A stretch of DNA of 64,000 nucleotides from Terebella lapidaria (taxonomy: Eukaryota; Annelida; Polychaeta; Terebellida; Terebellidae), in NCBI GenBank assembly GCA_949152475.1, contig OX424566.1:30976423-31040422 (forward strand), read 5' to 3'. Shown here one piece after another: positions 1-8,212 of this stretch. The first letter of the stretch is position 1. Every line of letters begins with the position of its first letter. Made by a program: the position numbers and the translations under genes. The notes beneath the pieces were generated by a model. It did no database searches and was not told where the DNA came from. It saw only the letters and a list, made by a program, of their open reading frames with translations.

Positions 1-346
1 CAGATTGACAGAAACGGAGAAACATCACCCCAGATAGGAAGGCGCCTCCTTCTGGACAGAATGTATGCAGTTTCCAGTGTCGACAAGCAGTAATACCAGT
101 GAGCAGATATGCAGTTGACGAAGCAGTACAGATGGCAGAAACGCCCAACTTGCAGTCTAGATGTTCGTCTGAGAGGCAGATTCAACTGGCTGAGACTCTA
201 TTCAACCCTCCTGATGGCAGAGATACTTCAAAATTGCAGATACTTCGCTCGAAGAAGCAGTTGAAAGGGAGCCGGAAAAACCCGGAGAAGCCGGTTGAGC
301 CGGAGACGGACACCTCTCGGTTAACGGTTGAGTTTTTGCATAATTG

Positions 347-416
347 TGACGTCACTCCTGAGGCAGCCAATCAGCGTGGAGCTTTTCAAGTCACGTGAGC
401 AGAAAGGGTATAAAAG
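347..416 (+). promoter_or_regulatory. Promoter-like cassette 1 (CRE, CCAAT, E-box, TATA)
   Basis: TGACGTCA lies at 347-354, CCAAT at 367-371, CACGTG at 392-397 and TATAAAAG at 409-416. The E-box starts 17 nt before the TATA box. It sits about 245 nt upstream of the first zinc-finger ORF and matches the order of motifs at 1596-1646 and, apart from a reversed CCAAT, at 4166-4270. Confidence 0.55.
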
Positions 417-578
417 GGCCTTGAAATCGGGCTCTGAGAGCAGTTGAAGAGCAGACCTCGAGCTGTGCACATCGCTGTTAAAGTTTGGCGGAATCGAATC
501 AAGTCCAGCATTTTCCGGCAGCGGCAGATTTTGCAGTGAAAAACGACTAAGTGTTTCCCGGAAGACCACCAGTCCGGA

Positions 579-626
579 GAAGCGGTGCAGAAGCGGTGCA
601 GAAGCGGTGCAGTAAAAGCGGTGCAG
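579..626 (+). repeat. 12-bp tandem repeat, about 4 units
   Basis: Four successive copies of a unit close to AAGCGGTGCAG, the last slightly changed, lie in the leader between promoter cassette 1 and the first zinc-finger ORF. Confidence 0.8.
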
Positions 627-660
627 TAGATCGACAATTTCAGTTTCCCGGCCTTCCGGA

Positions 661-1362
661 ATGGCCTACTCGGCGTTCCTTGAAAGACAAGATCGCGGCC
701 GGAGCAGAGATTGGGCAAGCCCTGAGCCACTGGATTATAGCCGGCTGTGTAAGCGGTGTGACCGGATGTTCGAGAGTGCGACGGACAGGAGACGGCATGT
801 GTGCCCAGCCCAGAGATATCATTGCTGTTTGTGTGCCTTCTACGGCAACCGGGCGAACGACCTTAGGCGGCATCTCCGGGAGATGCACGGCTGGAAGTAC
901 CCTTCCGGGAACCGTCCTCCTCAGGACGAGGCAACCCTCAACCATGTGGGAACCTTTGATTCGGCCTGGCGGGGAACAGCTACGCAGTCCCGGCGAAGGC
1001 GGTTCCGGAGATTCTGCACACAGTCACCTAGGGAGAATCCAGTTCCGGAAACTTATGCGGACCAGCTTCCGTTTGGACCTGACTGGGATGCCGGAGTAGC
1101 CGCTCCCATCGAACAACCAGAACCGATCGATCCTCCGGTTTGGGTTCCGGATCCGCAGGGCTGTCTTAGGGCAGCGGAAGACTCATCTCCGGAAGATTGG
1201 GAGCCGGAACTGGTGATATCGAAGGAACCAGAAGAGGAAGTTCAGCCGGTGGAAGACTGGGAGGCAGAGATCCGGGTGTGGGAATATCAATCACCTTCTC
1301 CCACCTCGGACACGGAATCGGAGACTTCCGAGTACCACACCGCGGAAGAGGAGGAACCCTGA
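661..1362 (+). CDS. Two-finger Cys/His protein with acidic tail, 233 aa
   Basis: Unrecognised protein. Residues 30-48 form a finger-like C-x2-C ... H-x-C group and residues 55-76 a canonical C2H2 finger (C55, C58, H71, H76; C-x2-C-x12-H-x4-H). The C-terminal third is acidic and Pro/Trp/Glu-rich, ending in a Glu run, which resembles an activation or protein-binding tail. Nucleic-acid binding is the likely role; this is inference. The ATG at 661 is the first in this frame after the CCAAT/E-box/TATA cassette. The ORF belongs to the LTR-type element at 1-4600 and precedes a second two-finger ORF at 1725 with its own promoter, so the pair look like separately transcribed relatives. It appears whole. 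Homology to a known family was not recognised. Confidence 0.5.
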   Translation: MAYSAFLERQDRGRSRDWASPEPLDYSRLCKRCDRMFESATDRRRHVCPAQRYHCCLCAFYGNRANDLRRHLREMHGWKYPSGNRPPQDEATLNHVGTFDSAWRGTATQSRRRRFRRFCTQSPRENPVPETYADQLPFGPDWDAGVAAPIEQPEPIDPPVWVPDPQGCLRAAEDSSPEDWEPELVISKEPEEEVQPVEDWEAEIRVWEYQSPSPTSDTESETSEYHTAEEEEP

Positions 1363-1490
1363 GGCGGATGGCAGAGTAGCGGATGGCGGAGTAGCGGTTG
1401 ACGGAGGCGGTTGGCAGAGTAGCAGTGGACGGAGGCGGATGGCGGAGTAGCAGTAGACGGAGGCGGTTGGCAGAGACGGAGAAGAAGAAG
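1355..1490 (+). repeat. Degenerate GGCGGATGGC/GAGTAGC tandem repeat
   Basis: After the first ORF, words such as GGCGGATGGCGGAGTAGC and GACGGAGGCGGTTGGC alternate four to five times with an irregular period of roughly 20-40 bp. No coding potential is evident. Confidence 0.6.
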
Positions 1491-1516
1491 CGGTGGCAGT
1501 TAGCAACAACAACACG

Positions 1517-1545
<29 letters not shown>
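1517..1545 (+). repeat. Poly(A) run of 29
   Basis: A pure A29 tract lies between the two zinc-finger units. It could be a simple repeat or a fossil poly(A) tail of the first transcription unit. No AATAAA is visible just before it, which weakens the tail reading. Confidence 0.7.
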
Positions 1546-1548
<3 letters not shown>

Positions 1549-1595
1549 TATTTATCCAAGAAGACCACCAGGAGGAGTTGCAGTTTGCTGAGCAG

Positions 1596-1646
1596 CCAAT
1601 CACCAAGCAGATAAGCCAGTCACGTGACTTCCAGAGACTATAAAAG
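1596..1646 (+). promoter_or_regulatory. Promoter-like cassette 2 (CCAAT, E-box, TATA)
   Basis: CCAAT at 1596-1600, CACGTG at 1621-1626 and TATAAAAG at 1639-1646 stand about 80 nt before the ATG of the 616-aa ORF. E-box to TATA spacing is 18 nt, against 17 and 22 nt in the other two cassettes. Confidence 0.6.
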
Positions 1647-1724
1647 GGGGCAGATAGCTGTTACCGGATGCAGAAGGCAGTTTGCTGTAGCTGAGTCAAC
1701 ATCGACACAAAGCAGAGAATCAGA

Positions 1725-3575
1725 ATGCCGAAAGTAAAGACAACACCCCGCAAGCCTCGCCCTCACCGGTGTGGAGACTGCAACCTAGAGTTCAAGAGCA
1801 AGCACACGTTGCTCCGGCATGTCACGGAGCAGCACACGAGCGAAGTCACCGTCTTCGCCTGTCCGCAGTGTGACCATTGGAGCAGACGGAAAGAGGGGAC
1901 ACAGAAGCATCTGCAGTCCCGACACGCAATGGACGCGAACCCGATTCGACTAAGGGTGGGCAGAGAGCAGTTTGAGGAGAAAAGCCTCCGGTCCAAGATG
2001 ACCCCACGGAAAAGCAAGAAGCCGGTAACACGGCATGACCAGTTGTCGGATACGGAGTCGGAGTCGGGAGGTTCGGTTTCGTCCCGGACCCGGTACCGTT
2101 CCGGTACCCAGTCGGTGGCCACACTAGCAGCCGACGTTTCGTCCACGGAGGCGGAGAGCAGTTCGGAAGAGGAAGCGAAGCTGAAAATCATGGCAAGTGA
2201 AGACGAGTTGCAAGAACCAGGAGACCCGAAGCCGGTTAAGCCGCCTGTGACCCGGAGTTCTTCCCGGAACACCTCCCGGAAAAACAGCCCAGACCCATCT
2301 CGAGGTACCGGAGCCGATCGAGACCGCGGAAAGAAGCGGAGTCGCAGCCGTTCGCCGGATAAATCCGGACGCCATCAACGACGGGAATATAGGAAGGAAA
2401 GCCCGGAGCGAGCCAAGGACCGAGGCGGAGAACGTGGCCGAGAGGAGAAACGACACACCCCACCCAAGTCTTCCGGAGGCAGCGTCAAAGGAAAAGGCAA
2501 GGGGGTGTATGACTACAAGTTCCGGCTGTTGGAGGAAGGTTCCAGCGGAGCAACGGCAGAAGTGGGAGTGGCGGACATTGCGGAAATGCAGAGCAGAGAC
2601 GATGAGGAAGACCTTTTCCGGAGCCCACCTCCGAGAACGACTAGCAGTGGCAGAGTAGTGAGCAGCGTGATTGTCCGGCCCGGAGGCGGAGCAGAAAGCA
2701 GATCCAGCGGCCGAGCCGATAGCAGAGCAGATAGCCGAGCCGATAGCAGAGCAGATAGCAGAGCAGATAGCCGAGCGGACAGCAGACCCATTGGCAGATC
2801 AGGAGGCAGACCAGAGACCAAAACGGAAGGCGGAACCCGGAGCAGAGCTGGCAGTGAGACGGAGACCCGAGGATCCACGGAGAGAACTTTGCCGGCAACC
2901 ATTCAAGCAGTAGCCGGAAGCAGAACCAGTTCCGCGGCTAGAGATGACGGAATGGAGTCTTCCGCGTCTGACCGAAGCCATGCGGACGTGCAGAGAGCCC
3001 GGAGGAGTATCCTGGTAGACCAAGCCAGAGCTACACCCGGAATCCTGTCTCCGGTGGAAACCCGACCTCGACAGTCTTCCAGTGATCGGTCCGGAAGGAG
3101 CCAAGTCCGAGCACCAACCCAGAGTCCACCCTACACATTCTACCCGTTTGGCGGTCCTTCAACTCAACCGTGTCCGTCCCATTGTTTCCCGGTGAATATT
3201 GGGGAACGGAGCGCTTCCGTCTTTGCGCCTGCAGTCCCGGAGCACGCCAGATACTATGCAGTACGTTGGGGACCGGAGCAGTGGGGGCCAGCCGAGATGA
3301 GAGACTCCGGCGTCTACGTGGAGATCATGGAGCAGAGAGAGTCACCGTTTGGTCTCGTCCCGACCCGTCAGATCGTCCGGATTCCAGATTGGTCCATCCG
3401 GGACGAACGCCTCAGGAATGGGTTCTACGTCCCGCCCCAGTGGAGCCTCCATGATCCCGATCTTCTCCCGGTTGATGCCAGAGGAACAAGCTTCGGACGA
3501 CCGTTGGTACCGAATACCATTCCACCTCGTCCGCCGTCGGGAAGCAGTTCGCGCCGTGATACTGGTGGGCAGTAG
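1725..3575 (+). CDS. Two C2H2 zinc fingers plus Arg/Ser-rich protein, 616 aa
   Basis: Unrecognised protein. Two canonical C2H2 fingers stand at the N-terminus: C16-C19-H32-H37 and C46-C49-H62-H67. Residues 75-270 are basic and Ser/Arg-rich with RSRSRS-type stretches like those of RS-domain proteins. About residues 325-350 is a Ser-Arg-Ala-Asp tandem repeat made by 12-bp DNA repeats. The last 150 residues are aromatic and Pro-rich, with several Trp in a probably folded domain (YYAVRWGPEQWGP near 505). Known two-finger proteins bind DNA or RNA; a Gag-like or regulatory role inside this LTR-type element is inference. The start at 1725 is the first ATG after cassette 2, which gives a leader of about 80 nt. 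The ORF is open throughout and GC-rich like the 233-aa ORF upstream. Confidence 0.55.
   Translation: MPKVKTTPRKPRPHRCGDCNLEFKSKHTLLRHVTEQHTSEVTVFACPQCDHWSRRKEGTQKHLQSRHAMDANPIRLRVGREQFEEKSLRSKMTPRKSKKPVTRHDQLSDTESESGGSVSSRTRYRSGTQSVATLAADVSSTEAESSSEEEAKLKIMASEDELQEPGDPKPVKPPVTRSSSRNTSRKNSPDPSRGTGADRDRGKKRSRSRSPDKSGRHQRREYRKESPERAKDRGGERGREEKRHTPPKSSGGSVKGKGKGVYDYKFRLLEEGSSGATAEVGVADIAEMQSRDDEEDLFRSPPPRTTSSGRVVSSVIVRPGGGAESRSSGRADSRADSRADSRADSRADSRADSRPIGRSGGRPETKTEGGTRSRAGSETETRGSTERTLPATIQAVAGSRTSSAARDDGMESSASDRSHADVQRARRSILVDQARATPGILSPVETRPRQSSSDRSGRSQVRAPTQSPPYTFYPFGGPSTQPCPSHCFPVNIGERSASVFAPAVPEHARYYAVRWGPEQWGPAEMRDSGVYVEIMEQRESPFGLVPTRQIVRIPDWSIRDERLRNGFYVPPQWSLHDPDLLPVDARGTSFGRPLVPNTIPPRPPSGSSSRRDTGGQ
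2697..2790 (+). repeat. 12-bp coding tandem repeat (Ser-Arg-Ala-Asp)
   Basis: About seven units of a sequence like AGCAGAGCAGAT or AGCCGAGCCGAT encode repeated SRAD within the 616-aa ORF. The length is a multiple of three, so the frame is kept. Confidence 0.85.
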
Positions 3576-3612
3576 TCGTCGCAAGTCGTCGCAAGTCGTC
3601 GCAAGTCAAGTC
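3571..3612 (+). repeat. GTCGTCGCAA tandem repeat at the ORF end
   Basis: Three copies of a 12-bp unit close to GTCGTCGCAA plus neighbouring bases overlap the stop codon region of the 616-aa ORF. Confidence 0.75.
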
Positions 3613-3838
3613 GGCGCAAGGAGAAGAAAGAAGAACCGTTTCCCGGATTCTAGTATAATTAAGAGTTAAAAAGTGGGAAACGGAACAAGCAAGATATCCG
3701 GGTACAGTGACGGTAAACTAGTTAAGAGGTACCAGTACCCGGATCACGGAAACAAGTTGTGTTTGATTTTACGGACAGTTTAACGGTTGACAAATTTGTA
3801 TATATGTGATATTGATCTGTTTGGGACGAACAGAGTCT

Positions 3839-4560
3839 AAGGAAGGGGGAGTGTAACGGTTTTGGGGCGTACCCAAAGGTTTCCCCTAGGTAATTCTGTT
3901 AGTGTTTTGTGATATTATGGTTAAATAACAGTTTATTAAAATGTATATGTGTTTAAAGGTTCATACGGTTCCGCATTGTTAATGTTTTAAAGGTTTTCCG
4001 TCTCGGAAATTTATGATGTCGGTAAAGCCGGAGACGGAGCCGGAACCGGAGACGGAACCGGACACGGAGCCGGAACAATGGAGTACAAAAACGTAATGAC
4101 GTTATTTCCGGAAGGTCATGTGATCAGCCTCGTTTTCGGTTTAAAAGGTGACGTGTCAGCCACTGATTGGTTCTAGAGTGTTTTTAGAAATCCGGAAAAT
4201 ATCAGTATTTTGGCGGACTATGACGTCACAATAGGTTGGTCACGTGACGTGGGTCTCAGGTCTATAAAAGCCCCCGCTTCACAGCGGACGGCGGAGTTGG
4301 TGTCCTGACGTCGACCTGTGCAGACCCCTTCTCCCATAGCAGAGTACTCCGTTGTTCCGGATAGAGTCATCCAGATGATAGCAGTTAAGTCTTCCGACTG
4401 TGCACTTGGAAAATAAACATGAAAACTTCAACCGAGTTGTTTTTCCGTGTTCGTTAGGGAACTGGAATTTATAATAAAGTTAGTTCACCGGAAAAGAAAG
4501 TAATATGGAGTGAAGGGACATAAGACCACAGTCGGTTAAGACCAAGTTGTAACGACGTCT
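3839..4560 (+). mobile_element. Polypurine tract and LTR-like 3' terminus
   Basis: The purine tract AAGGAAGGGGGAG (3839-3851) is followed at 3852 by TGTAACGG. Inside are reversed CCAAT (ATTGG 4166-4170), TGACGTCA (4221-4228), CACGTG (4241-4246), TATAAAAG (4263-4270) and AATAAA (4412-4417), a U3-R-like order. The right edge and any target duplication are not resolved. A primer-binding site after it was looked for and not seen, which fits a 3' rather than a 5' LTR. Confidence 0.55.
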
Positions 4561-4679
4561 TAGGGTGATCTAAGAACCCAGATCACCGAGGAAGGAGACG
4601 GAGACGGAGACGGAGACGGAGGTGGAATTCAAAGGAGCAACTACAGAGGCGGTATCGGACGGAGCAGTTGCAGAGACGG

Positions 4680-5050
4680 GAACGAGGAAGCAGTTGCAGA
4701 GGCGGTACCGGACGACGGAGTTGCAGAGGCAGTACCTGACGGAGCGGTTGTGGTAACCGGAAGTGGGAACACTTCCGAGATACTCCATTTCAGGTGCAGT
4801 GGCAGGTTGCGGTGAGGCGGAGCCAACCGGAGCAGATTGCAGTGCGGCGGAACCTGGCAGAGCGGTTGCAGTATTCGGAAACGGCAACGTTCCCGGATTC
4901 TTTATTCCAGGCGCAGTCGCAGTTTGCAGTAAGACGGAAAACGACGGAGCTGTTGCAGTAAAGCGGTATCCCGGCGGAGCAGTTGCAGTACCCGGAGACG
5001 GAAACGCCTCCGGATCCTTACTTTACAGGTGCAGTTGCAGATTAGCAGTC
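4680..5050 (+). repeat. 117-118-bp degenerate tandem repeat, 3 units
   Basis: Three units end in a pyrimidine-rich stretch and a YAG directly before GYGCAGT, with the G of the AG at 4793, 4910 and 5028. Each unit also holds a GGAA...TTCC-type inverted pair. A 122-aa ORF (4763-5131) with repeated GAVAV follows from the repeat and is not counted as a gene. A GGAGAC hexamer run lies just upstream at about 4590-4622. Confidence 0.65.
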
Positions 5051-5130
5051 GGACAACGGTTAAGAGGTCCATTCCAGACCACGCTACAAACCTTAGAGAC
5101 TTCTAGCCGGAGTTCAACCGTACAGCAGTA

Positions 5131-6406
5131 GCAGTTTCCCGGAGTTTTACCGTTTCAGCTCCGGTTAAATATCAAATCACCCACCTCCCTAGAAAACCGG
5201 TTCATCAAGACGTCACAGAAGGGTGCAAACCTGTTACAGTATTATAGATACATGTTTTCGTTATATTATTATGACTTTCAAAATGGTGAACTTGCATTCA
5301 ACCCTGGATGACCTCCACGGGTGGATCACTGAACATTGAGTTGAATATTGGGCCCAAGTATCATATTCTGCGCTTTCCTCTATATTCAATAAGGATTAAG
5401 AAGGTGCGAGATGGATTAAATGGTATGTTTCAGTGGACGAGCAGTATTAAGGAGCAGTGTACTGTACTTGGGCCGAATTTGGTAATATAATATTTTCCAG
5501 CAGTAGAAGTAGGTCTTTTGTACTGTTCACTGGCTGGTCCCTGGTACTGTTCTCTGGCTGGTCTCTAGTACTGGTCACTGGCTGGTCCCTGGTTATGGTC
5601 ACTGGCTGGTCTCTGGAACTGGTCTCTAGCTGGTCTCTAGTCCCGGGCTGTGGCTGGTACTGGTACATGTGGGGCATGAGAAACGTCCAGCCGCACAGTG
5701 AACTGACACTAAAATGCTTTAGTTTGCTGGTCAGTAGGAAATTTCAAGACACACTTTTTGAAGCTGTACTTCCAACTAACGTGATTGATGCAACTTGGAC
5801 ACCATTCGAGTGGTTGATCCTGTTGTGTCCATGTTACAAAAAAAGACACATTTACTCCATATGACTAGGTTATACGAAGTATCTGCACTGATAAGGATTC
5901 TGGCTCTAAAATGGATGTTAATAGATGTTTTTGAGATAGGACTCTGAAATTTGATGAAAAAATTATGGCATGATGCCCAATTAATACACACAAAATTTCA
6001 AGTTGATCCGATTGTTTATAACAAAACTACAGCCAAAAAGCGTGTTTCACTGATGGATGAACACTGATGGATGAACTACCTTTGTACCACGTTTGACACT
6101 TATAACAATAGGCCAGACTGTAGTCTATTCAACATACACCACTGTCTGCCGTGCAATATAGGATCACGCTTGAGTGAACCCGTGGTTCAAGTCAGATAGA
6201 CCACTCGCACCCGTGAGTATGGCTCACACACTCGGAACAAGAACCATACAGAAGCTGTTGTAGTGTGACATATGATTTTAATATGTCGGACAGTGTTTTT
6301 TTTTTTTCAATTTTATCCGATGAATCAGTTGTTGAGATCAGTGCCCGAATCCTTTACACTATTTTACATAGAGGGCGAAATCTCTTATACACCCGTTGAG
6401 TTTTAC
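5131..6406. other. Gene-free AT-rich stretch with a 24-bp minisatellite
   Basis: No gene or known element was recognised. About six copies of a 24-bp unit (for example GGTCACTGGCTGGTCTCTG) lie at 5518-5663; the Trp/Ser/Leu ORFs there on both strands are repeat artefacts. Confidence 0.7.
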
Positions 6407-6938
6407 TATACTCTGATTTTTCTAAGTTGTTTACACCGGTTTTTGACGATATCTTCGCGATGCTGAATGGTATCGTTCTATAACTTGGCATACTTCACCT
6501 CGGAGACAAACGGCAATTTTCTACCAAGTTTCAGATTTCTATCGCAATAATTGAAGAAGATGGCAATCTACCCCAATGTTAAATTTCAGCCAAAAACGGG
6601 ATCTCGAGAGTCTTAGCTTTTTCGAGGATTTGACCCTGTTTACATCCACCAGGGTTCGAAGTATTGTTGTAATTTTAGACCAGATTACACATTGGGGTGT
6701 ATTCTACACAAACATGTAGATTTTGAAAGATTGCACTACTACAAAACCTAGCAAATGCACGAAATTGTGTGCGGACCCAGAAATTAAATGACAGGGCTAA
6801 ATTTAACATAGGGGTAGATTGCCAACTTTTTCAATTTTCGTGATAGAAGACTGAAATTCGGTAAATAATTGCCGTTTGACTCCCTGGTGAAGTATGCCAA
6901 GTTATAGAACAATAGCATTTAGCATCGCAAAAATATCA
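6407..6938 (-). mobile_element. Palindromic MITE, copy 1, main part (rest at 17554-17590)
   Basis: It starts CTCTGATTTTTCTAA after TATA. Arms of about 190 bp face each other around a centre of about 170 bp. It is the same family as 18465-19034 and 19808-20375, in the opposite orientation to those. The right arm stops at ATATCA (6938) and its missing terminus, GTCAAAAACTGTGTAAAC to AAAAATCAGAG, is found at 17555-17590, so the copy was split by the Helitron described next. There is no coding capacity. The superfamily is unclear; TA-rich ends suggest a Tc1/mariner-like target preference. Confidence 0.75.
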
Positions 6939-7421
6939 TCGAACAAGAAAATACAGCTAACTGTGAGAGTCGACATTAGAGCTCGAGCACACCATCAGCA
7001 CCCTAGACAGCGGAATGTATTCTACTCAACGTAACCCCCCCCCCCCCCCCCTCCAAATAAAAATGCTACCATCATGAGATCCTCCCTCAAATGATTCCAA
7101 TTCATTCCCGTATACATGGTATATTATGATGAAAGCAAAGGCCTACTTCATTCATATTTTTCTAATAAGTAAACATTCATTTTGAACTCAATGAAACAGA
7201 TACTCCTGCTAAAATGGTATTAAACCTTAATGAAATATCCTTAAAAATATTTTAAACTATGAGGAATTGTGGCGATTTTGCCCTAAGCACGCGGCAGGTG
7301 ATTGTAAACATAAATGCCATTTATGTGGCCTTTTCGTACTTGGCCTTGTTTTGACACGCTCCGTTCGAGCGTGCGTTGCCACGGCGACGTATTGTAATTT
7401 ACGCTCCAGTAAACTATAACA

Positions 7422-7571
7422 ATGGATCGATTAGACCTCGCGTGCGCCCTACAGCTTGTGGTGTATTATATATACACTGGAAGCGACTCGATCGAGGAGA
7501 TTGTCCGAGAGAGAGTGAACAGGACGCACGCAAGGCTCGCCATGAGCTTTGCGTTCCCTGGTCAGGAGTAG
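7422..7571 (+). CDS. Small ORF inside the LTR, 49 aa
   Basis: ATG at 7422 sits in a good context (AACAATGG). The protein starts MDRLDLACALQLVVYY and is a plausible amphipathic helix followed by an acidic/basic helix. The same ORF is open in the right LTR (16311-16460), where the single base difference is synonymous. I do not recognise a family. It may be a chance ORF in a GC-balanced stretch, and the TATA-like sequence lies inside it, so expression from this ATG is uncertain. Confidence 0.3.
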   Translation: MDRLDLACALQLVVYYIYTGSDSIEEIVRERVNRTHARLAMSFAFPGQE

Positions 7572-7911
7572 TGGGCTCTTAGAGCCCTGGGGACGATTTC
7601 CATGGGGAGGCCCGGGCTGGGAGAGACAAGTTGCTGACTCGGGGGCGTAAGCCCTGTGGATCGCCAGTTCTCTCCCTTCCCGGGACGTGTGACACAGGCT
7701 CTGGCAGACCGTCGGGCTGGCTCAGAGTTCTATCTCTGTGACAGTGCCTTCGGCGAGACCGGCCAGCAACATGCCCACGTGTACGTGCTCCGTGGAGCCG
7801 CTCCATGGCTCCTCGGACTCTACACACGGCTACATTACCATAACGAATGTATAATGTGCATGTTGTAGATAAGGTGCTGATGATGATATGTGTTATGTTG
7901 TGATGTATGAC

Positions 7912-8030
7912 GGCCGGACCCGTTCCGGATATGCGGGGCCCGTTCCGGATGTGCGGAGTCCCGTTCCGGATGTGCGGGACCCGTTCCGGATGTGCGGAAC
8001 CCGCTCCGCATGTTCTGGATCCGATCCGGA
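7912..8030 (+). repeat. 21-bp VNTR in LTR (CCGTTCCGGATGTGCGG)
   Basis: Successive units close to CCCGTTCCGGATGTGCGG differ at two or three positions. The left LTR has one more unit than the right one (about 16801-16890). Confidence 0.85.
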
Positions 8031-8098
8031 GGTGCTGTTACCTGGTTGTAGTTGTTACCGTAGAGAGCGGCGCCCTGTAGCGGGCACCGAACTTTACA

Positions 8099-8117
8099 TT
8101 GGTGCCGTGACCAGGAT
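8099..8117 (+). other. Primer-binding site
   Basis: TTGGTGCCGTGACCAGGAT follows the left LTR directly. TGG complements the CCA end of a tRNA. The site resembles the one in the other LTR family here (33352 and 36622, TTGGCGCCGCCGACCAGG). I cannot name the tRNA. Confidence 0.8.
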
Positions 8118-8212
8118 CAGTCCGACAGTGTTCCATCGCAGCCTACCATCACAGCGTTGTAGCCTCCTTCGTCCCTGGGGATCGCTCGCTCCTCACGGAC
8201 AACTCAAACAAA

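Larger units (their letters stand above)
1..4600 (+). mobile_element. LTR-type element, 3' part, carrying two zinc-finger ORFs
   Basis: The stretch is GC-rich, purine-biased on the + strand and full of CGGA and GCAG words, unlike the AT-rich DNA that follows. It contains two zinc-finger ORFs, then a polypurine tract (3839-3851) directly followed by TGTAACGG, the usual start of a Ty3/gypsy-type 3' LTR. That LTR-like part has a TATA box and AATAAA. No reverse transcriptase, integrase or protease is visible in the part inside the window, so it may be a non-autonomous LTR derivative. The left end lies outside the window and the right end of the LTR is not resolved (between about 4480 and 4600). 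A host zinc-finger locus flanked by a solo LTR is the alternative. Confidence 0.5.
7268..8098 (+). repeat. Left LTR, 831 bp
   Basis: It begins TGTGGCGATTTTG and ends GAACTTTACA. It contains a TATA-like TATTATATATAC near 7466-7477, a 49-aa small ORF and a 21-bp repeat block at about 7912-8030 with one unit more than the right LTR. Confidence 0.95.

Noticed and set aside
99-398. 99-aa ORF on the + strand
   Set aside because: It runs through the promoter cassette, lacks family features and shares the general GCAG/CGGA bias; likely chance.
1166-1606. 146-aa minus ORF with Phe and Leu/Pro runs
   Set aside because: Antisense reading of the poly(A) run and of GGCGGA repeats.
4763-5131. 122-aa ORF with GAVAV repeats
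   Set aside because: Follows from the 118-bp tandem repeat; no conserved domain.
5447-5864. ORFs rich in Thr-Arg-Asp-Gln or Trp-Ser-Leu
   Set aside because: Both strands of a 24-bp minisatellite.
6180-6200. B-box-like GGTTCAAGTC, possible tRNA
   Set aside because: No matching A box or cloverleaf around it.
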